A stretch of DNA of 63,156 bases from Methanoculleus chikugoensis. Its GTDB lineage: Archaea; Halobacteriota; Methanomicrobia; Methanomicrobiales; Methanoculleaceae. Made by a program: the position numbers and the translations under genes. The stretch lies in the NCBI RefSeq assembly GCF_900095385.1, contig NZ_FMID01000035.1, positions 1 through 63,156 of the forward strand, read 5' to 3'. Below, one piece after another: positions 25,747 to 33,384 of this stretch (position 1 is the first letter of the stretch; each line of letters starts with the position of its first letter). Below the pieces are notes generated by a model. The model saw only the letters and a program-made list of their open reading frames with translations. It was not told the origin of the DNA and did not search any database.

Positions 25747-25900
25747 GGGCTATCGCCACGCACTGCCCCCGCCCCGAGGGGCGGGGGAGGAGGCCGAAGG
25801 CCGGGTGGGGTGGGGGTTGTAAGTCCCAATGGATATGGCATAGACAGGGGAGGGGGGCGAGCCCCCCTCCCCGTCAGCCCCTCCCCCAATGGCGATACCC
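25747..25900. repeat. MITE-like or structured element with nested GC hairpins
   Basis: GGGCTATCGCC (25747-25757) and GGCGATACCC (25891-25900) are near-inverted ends. Inside lie CCCCCGCCCC-GA-GGGGCGGGGG (25766-25787), a perfect 10-base stem, and an 11-base stem of GGGGAGGGGGG and CCCCCCTCCCC around CGAG (25847-25872). No gene spans it. The layout fits a small non-autonomous repeat or a very stable RNA; copies elsewhere in the genome would decide. The flanks (25623-25746 and 25901-26003) hold nothing I recognise. Confidence 0.5.
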
Positions 25901-26003
25901 ACTGGAAATCCGTTGATGAGTCTCCTGCAGATTACGAAACCGGATCTTGAGGCCAGATGGTAGACTCTGATCATCAGGAGTTCAAAATGGAAAACAAGTC
26001 CGA

Positions 26004-26018
26004 CCGGATGGCATCCGG
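26004..26018 (-). terminator. hairpin after phosphoglucose isomerase gene
   Basis: CCGGAT-GGC-ATCCGG lies 24 bases beyond the stop codon of the minus-strand isomerase gene. There is no strong T-run, so termination is only suggested. Confidence 0.3.
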
Positions 26019-26041
26019 CCACATCTAGAAGCCTCGCCTCT

Positions 26042-26764
26042 CTACCGCATCGCGAGACACCCGCCGGTCACGTCGGCGAAGATCTCCATGAACTGCTCGG
26101 GGTGGTTTAAGAACGCCACCGATCGCGGCCGCCCGACCAGGTCGTAGAGTCCGACCTCTTTCTCGATCCCGATTTCCGGGACCTCCACCGGGTTGCAGTA
26201 GCGCACCGGCGGGGCGTCGGGGTAGCGCGGGTTCTTCACCAGCGCCCCGCCCTCCATCTCGTAATAGGCGGCTCCTTTCAGGTCTGCGTAGGGGCCGTAG
26301 TTGCTTGAGAACTCCGACGAGACGAGGTTCGCCATCACGAGATCCTCTCTTCCGGGGTTGATCGTCACGTGACCGTATCCCGGCGGGATCAGGATCTTGT
26401 CGCCGGCGGTGCCCTCGATCATCACCACGTCGCCGGCATTTCGGGTCTGGAGGAGGTAGTGCCCCGTCCCCTCGAGCACCTCGTAGATCTCCGGGTAGAG
26501 TTCTCCTGCCGGGTTCTCGGTGTGGTAGTGGCCCTTCGTCTTGACGTACTCCCCACAGAGCGTCCGGGCGGGAATGACGGTGATATCGTAGCGAACGCGG
26601 TTCTGCCGGAGCCATTCCCGGTCGCTCTCGCTCTTCGCGAGATCCCGGTACATAAAATAGAGGGGCTGATCGGAGGTGCAACCGGGATCTGCGAGAACCT
26701 CTCGCATCTCCTCGATTGTCCTTACCTGCGGCTCCGCTTTGGGGCCGTCCCAGTACCCGTTCAT
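26042..26764 (-). CDS. pgiA: cupin-type glucose-6-phosphate isomerase
   Basis: 240 residues. It is the archaeal cupin enzyme that interconverts glucose-6-phosphate and fructose-6-phosphate, unrelated to the classical PGI fold. G-H-Y-H-T-E near residue 92, the E-I-Y-E-V-L-E-G-T-G-H-Y block near residue 107 and G-Y-G-H-V-T near residue 142 give the two His, Glu and His metal ligands. The start overlaps the stop of the COG1361 gene by four bases, so the two are co-transcribed, an odd functional pairing. Confidence 0.95.
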   Translation of the reverse strand: MNGYWDGPKAEPQVRTIEEMREVLADPGCTSDQPLYFMYRDLAKSESDREWLRQNRVRYDITVIPARTLCGEYVKTKGHYHTENPAGELYPEIYEVLEGTGHYLLQTRNAGDVVMIEGTAGDKILIPPGYGHVTINPGREDLVMANLVSSEFSSNYGPYADLKGAAYYEMEGGALVKNPRYPDAPPVRYCNPVEVPEIGIEKEVGLYDLVGRPRSVAFLNHPEQFMEIFADVTGGCLAMR

Positions 26765-28044
26765 CTCTGTTTCTTACGGTACACGAATATATAATACCCT
26801 GCTCCGATGATGACGGCCAGAACGGCGATGAGGAAGACCGGATTGGTGAAGAGCGTGCCCTGCCTCTGTTCGAGTGCGACCCGCACTTTCATGGTGTCCG
26901 ATATCTTGCTGTTGTCCAGGTCATCGCGGTAGCGGATCTCGGAGTCGATCCCGTACTCCTTCGCGGTGCCGGCACCGTCGACATTCACCTCGAACCGTGC
27001 CGTCGCGGTCTCGCCCGGGGCGAGGTCGCCGAGGAAGGCGGTGTCGTCGCTGCTGGTGAAGGGGTCGACGGCGCTGATCCGTGCCTGAGCATTGTAGACC
27101 GTTGCCGCTCCTGAGTTCTTATACACGACTTCAAGGATGCTCTTCTGGCCCAGGTAGAGCGTCGACGGGGGTGAGACGACCTCGAAGGCGATCTTGCCGC
27201 CTACGGGAAGGCCGATCGTCGCCGGCCGGGAGGTCGCCGTCTTGCCCTCGTAGTCCTCGTAGGTGACCGCGACGTCCAGCGGGTAGGACTGGGGCTCTGC
27301 GGTGTTGGCAACCGAGACCTTGAACTTCACGTCCACCGTCTCGCCCGGTTCGAACGTCCCGATGTATGCGTTGCCGTCTGTGGGGATGAGCGGGCTCGCG
27401 CCGCTTCTCGTGACCATCGCGATTGCCTTCTCTGCCGTGTCGTGGCCGACGTTCTTCAAGGTCATGTAGACGTAGCCTTCCGTGCCGACGTTCAGCGACT
27501 CGGAACGGATGTCAAGGACCTCGACCTGGAGATCGGGCGTGACCCGCACGGTGAGCGGCAGGGTCAGGGTCTTCTTCTGGTAATTGTAGCGGAGAACGTC
27601 GCCGTAATCTTCAGCATCCGCGAGGTAGGTGTAGGTCACCTCGAGCGGCAGCACGTAGGTACCCGGCTCGGCGGAATCCGCCACCTTCACGTTGAAGACA
27701 GCGGTCGCGGCGCCGCCGCCCGCGATGTCGCTCACGAACTGGGGGTCCGTCTTGACGGTGAACGGCGCGTCGCTGCTCTTGAGCGCCACGGTGACCAGTT
27801 TTGCGGTGTTCGGCTGGTCGTCGGGAGTGACGATGGTCGAACCGACCATCTTGTGGGTATTCAGGCCGCTGTTGGATATGATGACCCCGAGCTGGGTCTC
27901 GGCACCCGGTGCGAACTGGTTGGTGCCGGAAATTGTTGCCGACAGATCGGGGCTTCCATAGAGGTACTTGACGCCCTGCGCCGCCCCCGGCGCAGCCAGG
28001 AGTGCCAGCAGGAGCATCAGTACGGGTAAGTATTGCCAACGCAT
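26761..28044 (-). CDS. COG1361-type surface protein with C-terminal membrane anchor
   Basis: 427 residues. A signal peptide (about 1-22, ending A-A-Q-G) and a C-terminal helix followed by Y-R-K-K-Q-R place it outside, anchored in the membrane. In between are about three Ig-like repeats with the motif N-S-G/N-V-G plus E-P-G-E-T-V-D-V-K-F, typical of COG1361 S-layer-like or CARDB domains. GGTGA precedes the ATG. The promoter TATA (28091-28100) abuts the TnpB element, and an inverted repeat lies between TATA and the start. Confidence 0.82.
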   Translation of the reverse strand: MRWQYLPVLMLLLALLAAPGAAQGVKYLYGSPDLSATISGTNQFAPGAETQLGVIISNSGLNTHKMVGSTIVTPDDQPNTAKLVTVALKSSDAPFTVKTDPQFVSDIAGGGAATAVFNVKVADSAEPGTYVLPLEVTYTYLADAEDYGDVLRYNYQKKTLTLPLTVRVTPDLQVEVLDIRSESLNVGTEGYVYMTLKNVGHDTAEKAIAMVTRSGASPLIPTDGNAYIGTFEPGETVDVKFKVSVANTAEPQSYPLDVAVTYEDYEGKTATSRPATIGLPVGGKIAFEVVSPPSTLYLGQKSILEVVYKNSGAATVYNAQARISAVDPFTSSDDTAFLGDLAPGETATARFEVNVDGAGTAKEYGIDSEIRYRDDLDNSKISDTMKVRVALEQRQGTLFTNPVFLIAVLAVIIGAGYYIFVYRKKQR

Positions 28045-28053
28045 CTCTTCACC

Positions 28054-28076
28054 TTGTTGTTATAGTAGCAACAACA
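28054..28076. promoter_or_regulatory. operator-like inverted repeat at COG1361 gene promoter
   Basis: TTGTTG (28054-28059) and CAACAA (28069-28074) face each other, with a second register TGTTGT/ACAACA (28055-28060, 28071-28076). It lies 15-45 bases downstream of the TATA box on the minus strand, covering the expected transcription start. A TrmB-type regulator is encoded on the other side of the TnpB insertion, a natural candidate binder. Confidence 0.45.
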
Positions 28077-28090
28077 TTTATTGCTAAACA

Positions 28091-28100
28091 GTATATATAC
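28091..28100 (-). promoter_or_regulatory. TATA box of the COG1361-pgi operon
   Basis: GTATATATAC lies about 47 bases upstream of the COG1361 start codon. The TnpB right-end hairpin starts only 17 bases further upstream, so the promoter's BRE side is defined by insertion-adjacent sequence. Confidence 0.55.
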
Positions 28101-28106
28101 ATGATG

Positions 28107-29336
28107 GAGCCAACTACCCCGCCCTAAAGGACGGGGCTTGTACCTGCACCCTTACGAGTGCGCTACATTCGGCTGGTTGACAGACAGCCTACTCAGGCAG
28201 GATATACCTGCTTGAGCAATGTTTCGAGCAGCATTGAGGTCGGCATGGAGTTGAAACCCGCATTTCCGGCACCGGAACGACGAGCCTTCCCGGTTTCCTT
28301 TATAGGCATGCCCACACACCGAGCACTTCTGCGAGGTGTACCGCGCATCAACAAGGACAACCTGCTTTCCCAGATCCTCGGCCTTGTACCGGAGGAACTG
28401 TTCCAGTTCATAGAACGACCAGTTGTTCAGTTTCCGGTTGAACTCTACACCTCTCCGCTTCTGAACCCGGATCTTCGAGAGGTCTTCGAGAGCGAAGACC
28501 GTATACTCGGATTCAACAATCTGCTTCGAGATACAGTGGTTGGTATCAGTCACAAACCGTCTTTCCCGTCCAGCCATCCTGCGGAGTTTCCGCTTAGCCG
28601 ACCGGGTGCCTTTGGACTGCAACTCCCGACGGAGATGGGCGTACTTCGACCGAACGCGCTTCACCTGCTTGGAGTTGAAAAAAGTGTTGTCGGAGCAGAC
28701 CGCGACATTCACGATCCCTCGGTCAATCCCGAGCACCTTGACCTCTTGTACCGGCTCCACATCGGGATGTTCCATCGAGATATGGAGGTAGAACACCTTC
28801 TTTCGCTTATCAAAGGAGATGGTCGAAGTTGTGACCGTCCAGGAGAGATACTGGCGGTGATACTCAGAGATTGGGAATGTTGCCTTGATCCGTCCCCTCA
28901 CCGATGCAATGGTGGCGATACCGTGGATCAGATTTACCGTAATGACCCGCTGGTTGTACCGCATAGCGGCGAGCGGTTTCCGTTCTGGCGGAGACGCGCA
29001 CTTACCAGCTTTCAGGGCTTCGCAGGCACAGTCTCGCGCACCCTGCACCAGAGAGGACGGGAGATCAGGAACAGATTCACGAACAGCCTTGTAGGTCGCC
29101 TTGTGGTTCTCCACCTTATTCCACGTATGGTTCTCAAATCCCCACTGTGCAGAGGCAGAGAACGCAGTGGAATAGGCTCTCATCGTATCGAGGAGAGCAG
29201 AGGAGCCGCCATCGGGCAACTGAAGGTTGAACGTGATTGTTCTAATCACATTCATATATTGAGTATGATACCAGAAAACTGTATTGGAGGTGACGGGCAA
29301 TTCCTCCCTGGCCTGAAGGCCGGGGTCTCCTTGCCC
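28107..29336 (-). mobile_element. IS200/IS605-type element carrying only tnpB
   Basis: The element contains a tnpB gene flanked by the subterminal hairpins expected of this group. At the tnpB 3' side, CCCCGCCC and the facing GGACGGGG (28117-28136) form the right-end hairpin. At the 5' side, GGGCAA/TTGCCC (29295-29300, 29331-29336) enclose an inner C-C-T-G-G-C-C stem. There are no terminal inverted repeats or target duplication, as usual for the family. No tnpA is present. Exact ends are estimates from hairpin positions. Confidence 0.8.
28152..29255 (-). CDS. tnpB: TnpB, RNA-guided nuclease of IS200/IS605 element
   Basis: 367 residues from MNVIRTITFNLQLPDGG; a longer frame to 29300 is less likely. 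The RuvC-like residues are visible as D in G-I-D-R-G (near residue 180), E in F-A-L-E-D-L (near residue 259) and D in H-A-D-L-N-A-A-R (near residue 344). The zinc ribbon is C-S-V-C-G-H then C-R-K-C-G-F. All catalytic positions are present, so cleavage activity is plausible. The guide RNA should come from the 3' end of the gene and the right-end hairpin. Confidence 0.92.
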   Translation of the reverse strand: MNVIRTITFNLQLPDGGSSALLDTMRAYSTAFSASAQWGFENHTWNKVENHKATYKAVRESVPDLPSSLVQGARDCACEALKAGKCASPPERKPLAAMRYNQRVITVNLIHGIATIASVRGRIKATFPISEYHRQYLSWTVTTSTISFDKRKKVFYLHISMEHPDVEPVQEVKVLGIDRGIVNVAVCSDNTFFNSKQVKRVRSKYAHLRRELQSKGTRSAKRKLRRMAGRERRFVTDTNHCISKQIVESEYTVFALEDLSKIRVQKRRGVEFNRKLNNWSFYELEQFLRYKAEDLGKQVVLVDARYTSQKCSVCGHAYKGNREGSSFRCRKCGFQLHADLNAARNIAQAGISCLSRLSVNQPNVAHS

Positions 29337-29342
29337 ATTTAG

Positions 29343-30134
29343 ATGAAGGCTCCTCGGGATGTTCCAACCTCCCTCCTCGAATCTCTCAAATCACTGGGAC
29401 TTACCAAGTACGAGGCCCTCGTATATATCGGGCTTCTCAGAACGGCGGGCGCGACCGCAACGGAAGTTCACGAGATCTCCGGCGTGCCGCGCGCATCCGT
29501 CTACCCGGTTCTCGACCGGCTCGTCCAGAAGGAACTCGTTAGCGTCTCGCACACGACACCCAAACGCTTCGCCGCGGTTCCCCCCGACCAGGGCGTCGAG
29601 AACCTGATGCGCCGGATCGAGAGCGACGCAGAGAGCGCCCGGGCGGGCCTCGACGCCTTTTACCGGGAGAAGGAACTGGAAGGCCGGGGCGACCAGGAAC
29701 TGGTCTGGACGATCTACGGCGAAGAGAATATCAGAACCCGCCTTGCAGGAATGTTTAAGAGTGCGGAACGGAGCGTTGAGTTGCTCGCGACGGGAGACCT
29801 TCTCCAGCGGAGCGTTCTCCCGCTGCTCGATCCCGTTCCCGGCTCCGTGCCGGTCGAGATCGTCACCGAGCGCTGGGCAGGCGAGCAGCCTTCCCGATTC
29901 CGTCTCCATGTCCTCCCGCTCGCCGCTCTCTGCAAAACCCCTATTCTCGCGGAGAAACTGCTGCCGTACGAGAGATCCGGCGTCTTTCTGGTTGACGATA
30001 CCCGGGCGCTGCTCTGGATGGGAGGAGCCGACGGCCAGCCCTCCGCCCTCTATTCGGAGTCCGCGGGGCTCGCGCTCTTTGTGCGGCGGCATATCGCCAC
30101 CGTCATGGAATGGACGAAGGATGCGGTTCAGTAA
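29343..30134 (+). CDS. TrmB-family transcriptional regulator
   Basis: 263 residues. The winged helix (about 8-85) includes S-L-G-L-T-K-Y-E-A-L-V-Y and V-H-E-I-S-G-V-P-R-A-S-V-Y-P, then a coiled stretch and a C-terminal effector domain. The start codon is seven bases from the left-end hairpin of the TnpB element, so its native promoter has probably been displaced or replaced. Before insertion it would have been divergent from the COG1361 gene, a likely target. It overlaps the convergent NrpR-like gene by seven bases. Confidence 0.85.
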   Translation: MKAPRDVPTSLLESLKSLGLTKYEALVYIGLLRTAGATATEVHEISGVPRASVYPVLDRLVQKELVSVSHTTPKRFAAVPPDQGVENLMRRIESDAESARAGLDAFYREKELEGRGDQELVWTIYGEENIRTRLAGMFKSAERSVELLATGDLLQRSVLPLLDPVPGSVPVEIVTERWAGEQPSRFRLHVLPLAALCKTPILAEKLLPYERSGVFLVDDTRALLWMGGADGQPSALYSESAGLALFVRRHIATVMEWTKDAVQ

Positions 30135-30877
30135 TCGTCCAGGTAGCCCATCTCCCGGATATCAATCAGCCCTTTGAGCGCCCGGGTCACGACCGGCCGC
30201 CCGGTCTCTCCGAAGGCCGCCATCGCGTTCGTGCCCCCGACCATCGCCACGCCCACGTACTGCGGGCTCACCGGGACCCCGAGCAGGGGAACGTTCGGGG
30301 CGCCGACGTCGAGGATGCCGGAGAACCCTATGCCCGTAAGTTCGTCGAGCACCGCGCCCAGGAGATGTTCGGCCTCCATGTGGCACTCCCTGATGTTGGC
30401 GAGGATGTTGCCCTTTCCGTGGTTCATAACGTCGAGGATCGACGTGGCCTCCTGGGAGATGAGAACCTCGAGGGGATCGAGCGTGGTGTCGCGGTAGAGG
30501 ATCAAGCTCGTGAACCGTTGCGCAACCCTCCCGTCGACCTCGACGATCCCGCCCCCGATTGGACTCTCCGGGATGCCGCGCTGGAGAAGAAGCGCGTCGA
30601 GCGTGATACTGCACATCGTGCAGATGGCGTGCCGGCCGTCCGGCACGGTGTAGCCGCCGACCTGTTCCCCCGGCCCGGCGACCAGAAGCCGGTCGCTGAT
30701 GGTGATGCCCCGTTTGTGCGCCTCTTTCATGATGGAGAGCGCGAACTCGAGGTCGGGGCTCTCGATGAGCGAGAGGTTGTAGATGATCTTCCCCGTGTCG
30801 TCCTCCGGGCGGTAGGTCACCTTGAGCGCGTACTCCTCGATGCGGTGGTTGGTGAACTTCAGGGGAGCATGCATCAT
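30128..30877 (-). CDS. NrpR-like regulatory-domain protein (DUF128), no HTH
   Basis: 249 residues holding one NrpR regulatory domain (DUF128) and no winged helix. Conserved blocks include G-R-H-A-I-C-T-M-C-S-I-T near residue 108, P-I-G-G-G-I-V-E-V near residue 133 and G-A-P-N-V-P-L-L-G near residue 208. NrpR represses nitrogen-assimilation genes and senses 2-oxoglutarate; some methanogens split it into an HTH-bearing NrpRI and a domain-only NrpRII. This fits the latter, needing a partner elsewhere. I chose ATG 30877; the extra upstream residues to 30991 look untranslated. Confidence 0.75.
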   Translation of the reverse strand: MMHAPLKFTNHRIEEYALKVTYRPEDDTGKIIYNLSLIESPDLEFALSIMKEAHKRGITISDRLLVAGPGEQVGGYTVPDGRHAICTMCSITLDALLLQRGIPESPIGGGIVEVDGRVAQRFTSLILYRDTTLDPLEVLISQEATSILDVMNHGKGNILANIRECHMEAEHLLGAVLDELTGIGFSGILDVGAPNVPLLGVPVSPQYVGVAMVGGTNAMAAFGETGRPVVTRALKGLIDIREMGYLDDY

Positions 30878-31075
30878 TAGATTTCTTGCCCTGCAGGAGA
30901 AAAAAGTGTTGTCTTCCGGATTCGACGGATTCGGCCGACAGAAGCGCGGTGCGGCACCGGCCTTTCGCCGTCCTGCGCATCCCGTCGTCATGCTTTTTTG
31001 CCCGCCCCGTTACCATTCACTGCCTCCCTCTCGAAGGGAAAACTTGTTCTATCTCCCTGTGATAGTGTAAGATGA

Positions 31076-32041
31076 ATGGAGAGTGGGACTCGGGAAAAAG
31101 CCCGGAACGTGCTGAAGCGGATCCTTGCCGCGGCCTCCTACGACGTCGAAGAGGTCGGCGACCCGCTGGATCTCTCCGCGATCGGGAGCGAGGATGCCCT
31201 GGTGGTGCTCTGCTCGGACGATCCGGAGACGATTGGGAGTTTCGATTCGATGATCTACCGCCTGCGCACCGGTGAGGACGACTGGGTCTGCAGGAAACTG
31301 CTCTTCACCCTCGATCCGGAGGTGCAGACGGAGGACTGCATCCGGTGGGGACCCGATGAGTTCGTCTGCTACGCAGGCAGGGCCGCGCTTGCGGAGGTGC
31401 TCGGGCAGAACCTGATCCTGGATCTCCCCCTGCCGACCCGGACGGTTCGGCGGGGGCGGATCGAGGCTTCTCCTGCGCCGACGAAGGAAGAGTTGCAGGA
31501 TGGGCCGGAGTTGCCCCACCTCCCGGTGAAGATCTCCGAGAAGCGTGCCTGCGGCATCGCCGGGCTGCAGGGGACGGCGAAGTGCCGGTTCATCCCCTAC
31601 TGGAACTACCGCTACGTGAGCACCGGCGAGCGCGAGGTGAAAGACCGGCTGGTCTCCTTCGACGCCGAGGGTGCCGGGGCAATCAACGCCATCAACGGCC
31701 TGAAGATGGAGATCAATCCCGACGAGATCGAGCGGGGCCCGGTTCCGTTCGGTTCCGAGATCGTCTCCACCCGGCTCGTGCGGGAGGACGTTGAGGAGCA
31801 GCTCGTGCGGGACGTCGTCGACCGGCTCACCCAGCGGATCCGGTTCCGCTACGAGAAGGGTGACGCCATCTTCTACGAGGAGAAGACCCTCAAGCCCGAT
31901 CGGAGCAACATCACCGTCGATCTCGAGACTGTCTACGTGCCGGTCTGGCAGGTGCGGGGCGGGAGCAAGATCGTCGAGGTCAACGGGTTCACCGGCGAAA
32001 TACTCTCGATGCCGATGGATGAAGGCGTCGAACTGCTGTAG
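31076..32041 (+). CDS. conserved hypothetical protein upstream of FAD oxidoreductase
   Basis: 321 residues. The N-terminal third (about 1-110) is an alpha/beta region with E-D-A-L-V-V-L-C-S-D-D-P; the C-terminal half carries K-I-S-E-K-R-A-C-G-I-A and repeating strands with V-Y-V-P-V-W-Q-V-R-G-G near residue 292. No signal peptide, membrane helix or known catalytic motif is seen. The next gene starts nine bases on, so it probably works with the disulfide reductase. Family unknown to me. Confidence 0.7.
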   Translation: MESGTREKARNVLKRILAAASYDVEEVGDPLDLSAIGSEDALVVLCSDDPETIGSFDSMIYRLRTGEDDWVCRKLLFTLDPEVQTEDCIRWGPDEFVCYAGRAALAEVLGQNLILDLPLPTRTVRRGRIEASPAPTKEELQDGPELPHLPVKISEKRACGIAGLQGTAKCRFIPYWNYRYVSTGEREVKDRLVSFDAEGAGAINAINGLKMEINPDEIERGPVPFGSEIVSTRLVREDVEEQLVRDVVDRLTQRIRFRYEKGDAIFYEEKTLKPDRSNITVDLETVYVPVWQVRGGSKIVEVNGFTGEILSMPMDEGVELL

Positions 32042-32050
32042 GTGCACATC

Positions 32051-33370
32051 ATGATCGTCGTCATCGGCGGCGGGCCCGCGGGGAGGCTCGGTGCGATCCA
32101 CCTCGCGCAGGCGGGAAAGGATGTCCGTCTCGTCGAGCAGCGCAGCATCGGGGGGCAGTGCCTCCACGAACGGTGCATGACGATCTGTGCCTTGAACGAC
32201 GTTGCACGGCTCATCGAGGCCGCCGGAACCCAGAAAGACCTCGGGATCCTCGACTCGGTGCCGACCGTCTCCTATCCGGCGATCCGGCAACGGATCTGCG
32301 AGGTTCAGGAGAAACTCTCCTCGGTTCTCGATGCGGAGACCCGCCGGGCGAGTGTCGAGATCGTCTACGGAGCCGAAGGCCGGCTGGAAGGCAACCGGGT
32401 CTTCATCGACGACGAGGATGTCCGTGCCGACGCGGTCCTCGCGGCCACCGGGTCGCGGCCGGCAATCCCCGATATCCCCGGCACCGATCTTACCGGTGTC
32501 TATACCTACCGGACGCTCCCCGGCATGCCCGATCTCCCCCGCCGCATGGCCGTCATCGGCGGCGGAGTGGTGGCGGCGGAGTTCGCCCATATCTTCCACG
32601 CTTTCGGGGTCGAGGTCGAGATGATCGCCCGGCACGGGCTGCTCCGGGATCTCGACGAGAAGATGCGCGCCGCCGCGCTGCGCGACCTTGCCGGGGTCGG
32701 CATCCGCGAAGGGACCCCCGTTGCGAGCATCGAAGGCTGCGGAAGGGTCCGCTCGGTCCTTCTCGCCGGCGGCGAGGAGATCGAGGCCGATGCCGTGCTG
32801 CTCGCAACCGGTCTCGTCCCCAACTCGGAGATGCTCCAGGGGCTTGAGAAGCGTCCGGACGGCGCCGTCGTCGTCGACCGGCGGATGCGCACGAGTGTTC
32901 CGGGCGTCTACGCCGCCGGCGACGTCATCGGTCCGCCCTACCTCACCCCTGCGGCCCGGAGGGAGGGCGTGGTGGCGGCCGAGAACATCCTCGGCCGCGA
33001 GACCGTCATGGACTACGAGGGCATTCCGCAGGCGATGAGCCTCCGCTACGATTACGCCTTCGCCGGGACCGCCGACGGGGGTATCACCCTCTCGGCTCCC
33101 GCGCCCGCGGGCCCCGGTTCGTTCTGGGACGTGGCGGGCGGCTGGGCGGGGCTTGCCCAGGTCCGGGTCGATCCCGCAAGCGGCCGGCTGATCGGGGCGG
33201 CCGCCGCCGTACCCGGGGCGTCGCTCCTCCTCTCCTACATCGGCTACCTGATGAAGCGGGGCATCACCGTCGACGATTTCGACGAGATCGTCGAGGTCCA
33301 CCCCTCGACCGACGGCGTCTACGGGCTCGCCCGCTACGCTGCCGGGATGCTCAAGAAGAAGAACGAGTGA
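32051..33370 (+). CDS. FAD-dependent pyridine nucleotide-disulfide oxidoreductase (Lpd-like)
   Basis: 439 residues from the ATG at 32051, behind an AGGTG ribosome binding site. G-G-G-P-A-G near residue 7 binds FAD, G-G-Q-C-L-H-E-R-C-M near residue 38 is the redox-active Cys pair, and G-G-G-V-V-A-A-E-F near residue 174 is the NAD(P) site. A-A-G-D-V-I near residue 296 closes the second FAD contact. The expected His-Glu catalytic pair at the C-terminus of dihydrolipoamide dehydrogenases is weak, so the substrate may differ. No 2-oxoacid dehydrogenase genes are nearby. Confidence 0.87.
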   Translation: MIVVIGGGPAGRLGAIHLAQAGKDVRLVEQRSIGGQCLHERCMTICALNDVARLIEAAGTQKDLGILDSVPTVSYPAIRQRICEVQEKLSSVLDAETRRASVEIVYGAEGRLEGNRVFIDDEDVRADAVLAATGSRPAIPDIPGTDLTGVYTYRTLPGMPDLPRRMAVIGGGVVAAEFAHIFHAFGVEVEMIARHGLLRDLDEKMRAAALRDLAGVGIREGTPVASIEGCGRVRSVLLAGGEEIEADAVLLATGLVPNSEMLQGLEKRPDGAVVVDRRMRTSVPGVYAAGDVIGPPYLTPAARREGVVAAENILGRETVMDYEGIPQAMSLRYDYAFAGTADGGITLSAPAPAGPGSFWDVAGGWAGLAQVRVDPASGRLIGAAAAVPGASLLLSYIGYLMKRGITVDDFDEIVEVHPSTDGVYGLARYAAGMLKKKNE

Positions 33371-33384
33371 GTGAGTTCCGGCGG

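Noticed and set aside
25747-25900. CRISPR array or repeat cluster
   Set aside because: There are no regularly spaced direct repeats; the structure is two nested hairpins with near-inverted ends.
31049-33301. 750-residue minus-strand frame
   Set aside because: It lies antisense to the unknown protein and the FAD oxidoreductase, both with clear motifs or ribosome binding sites. Its own composition has no domain pattern.
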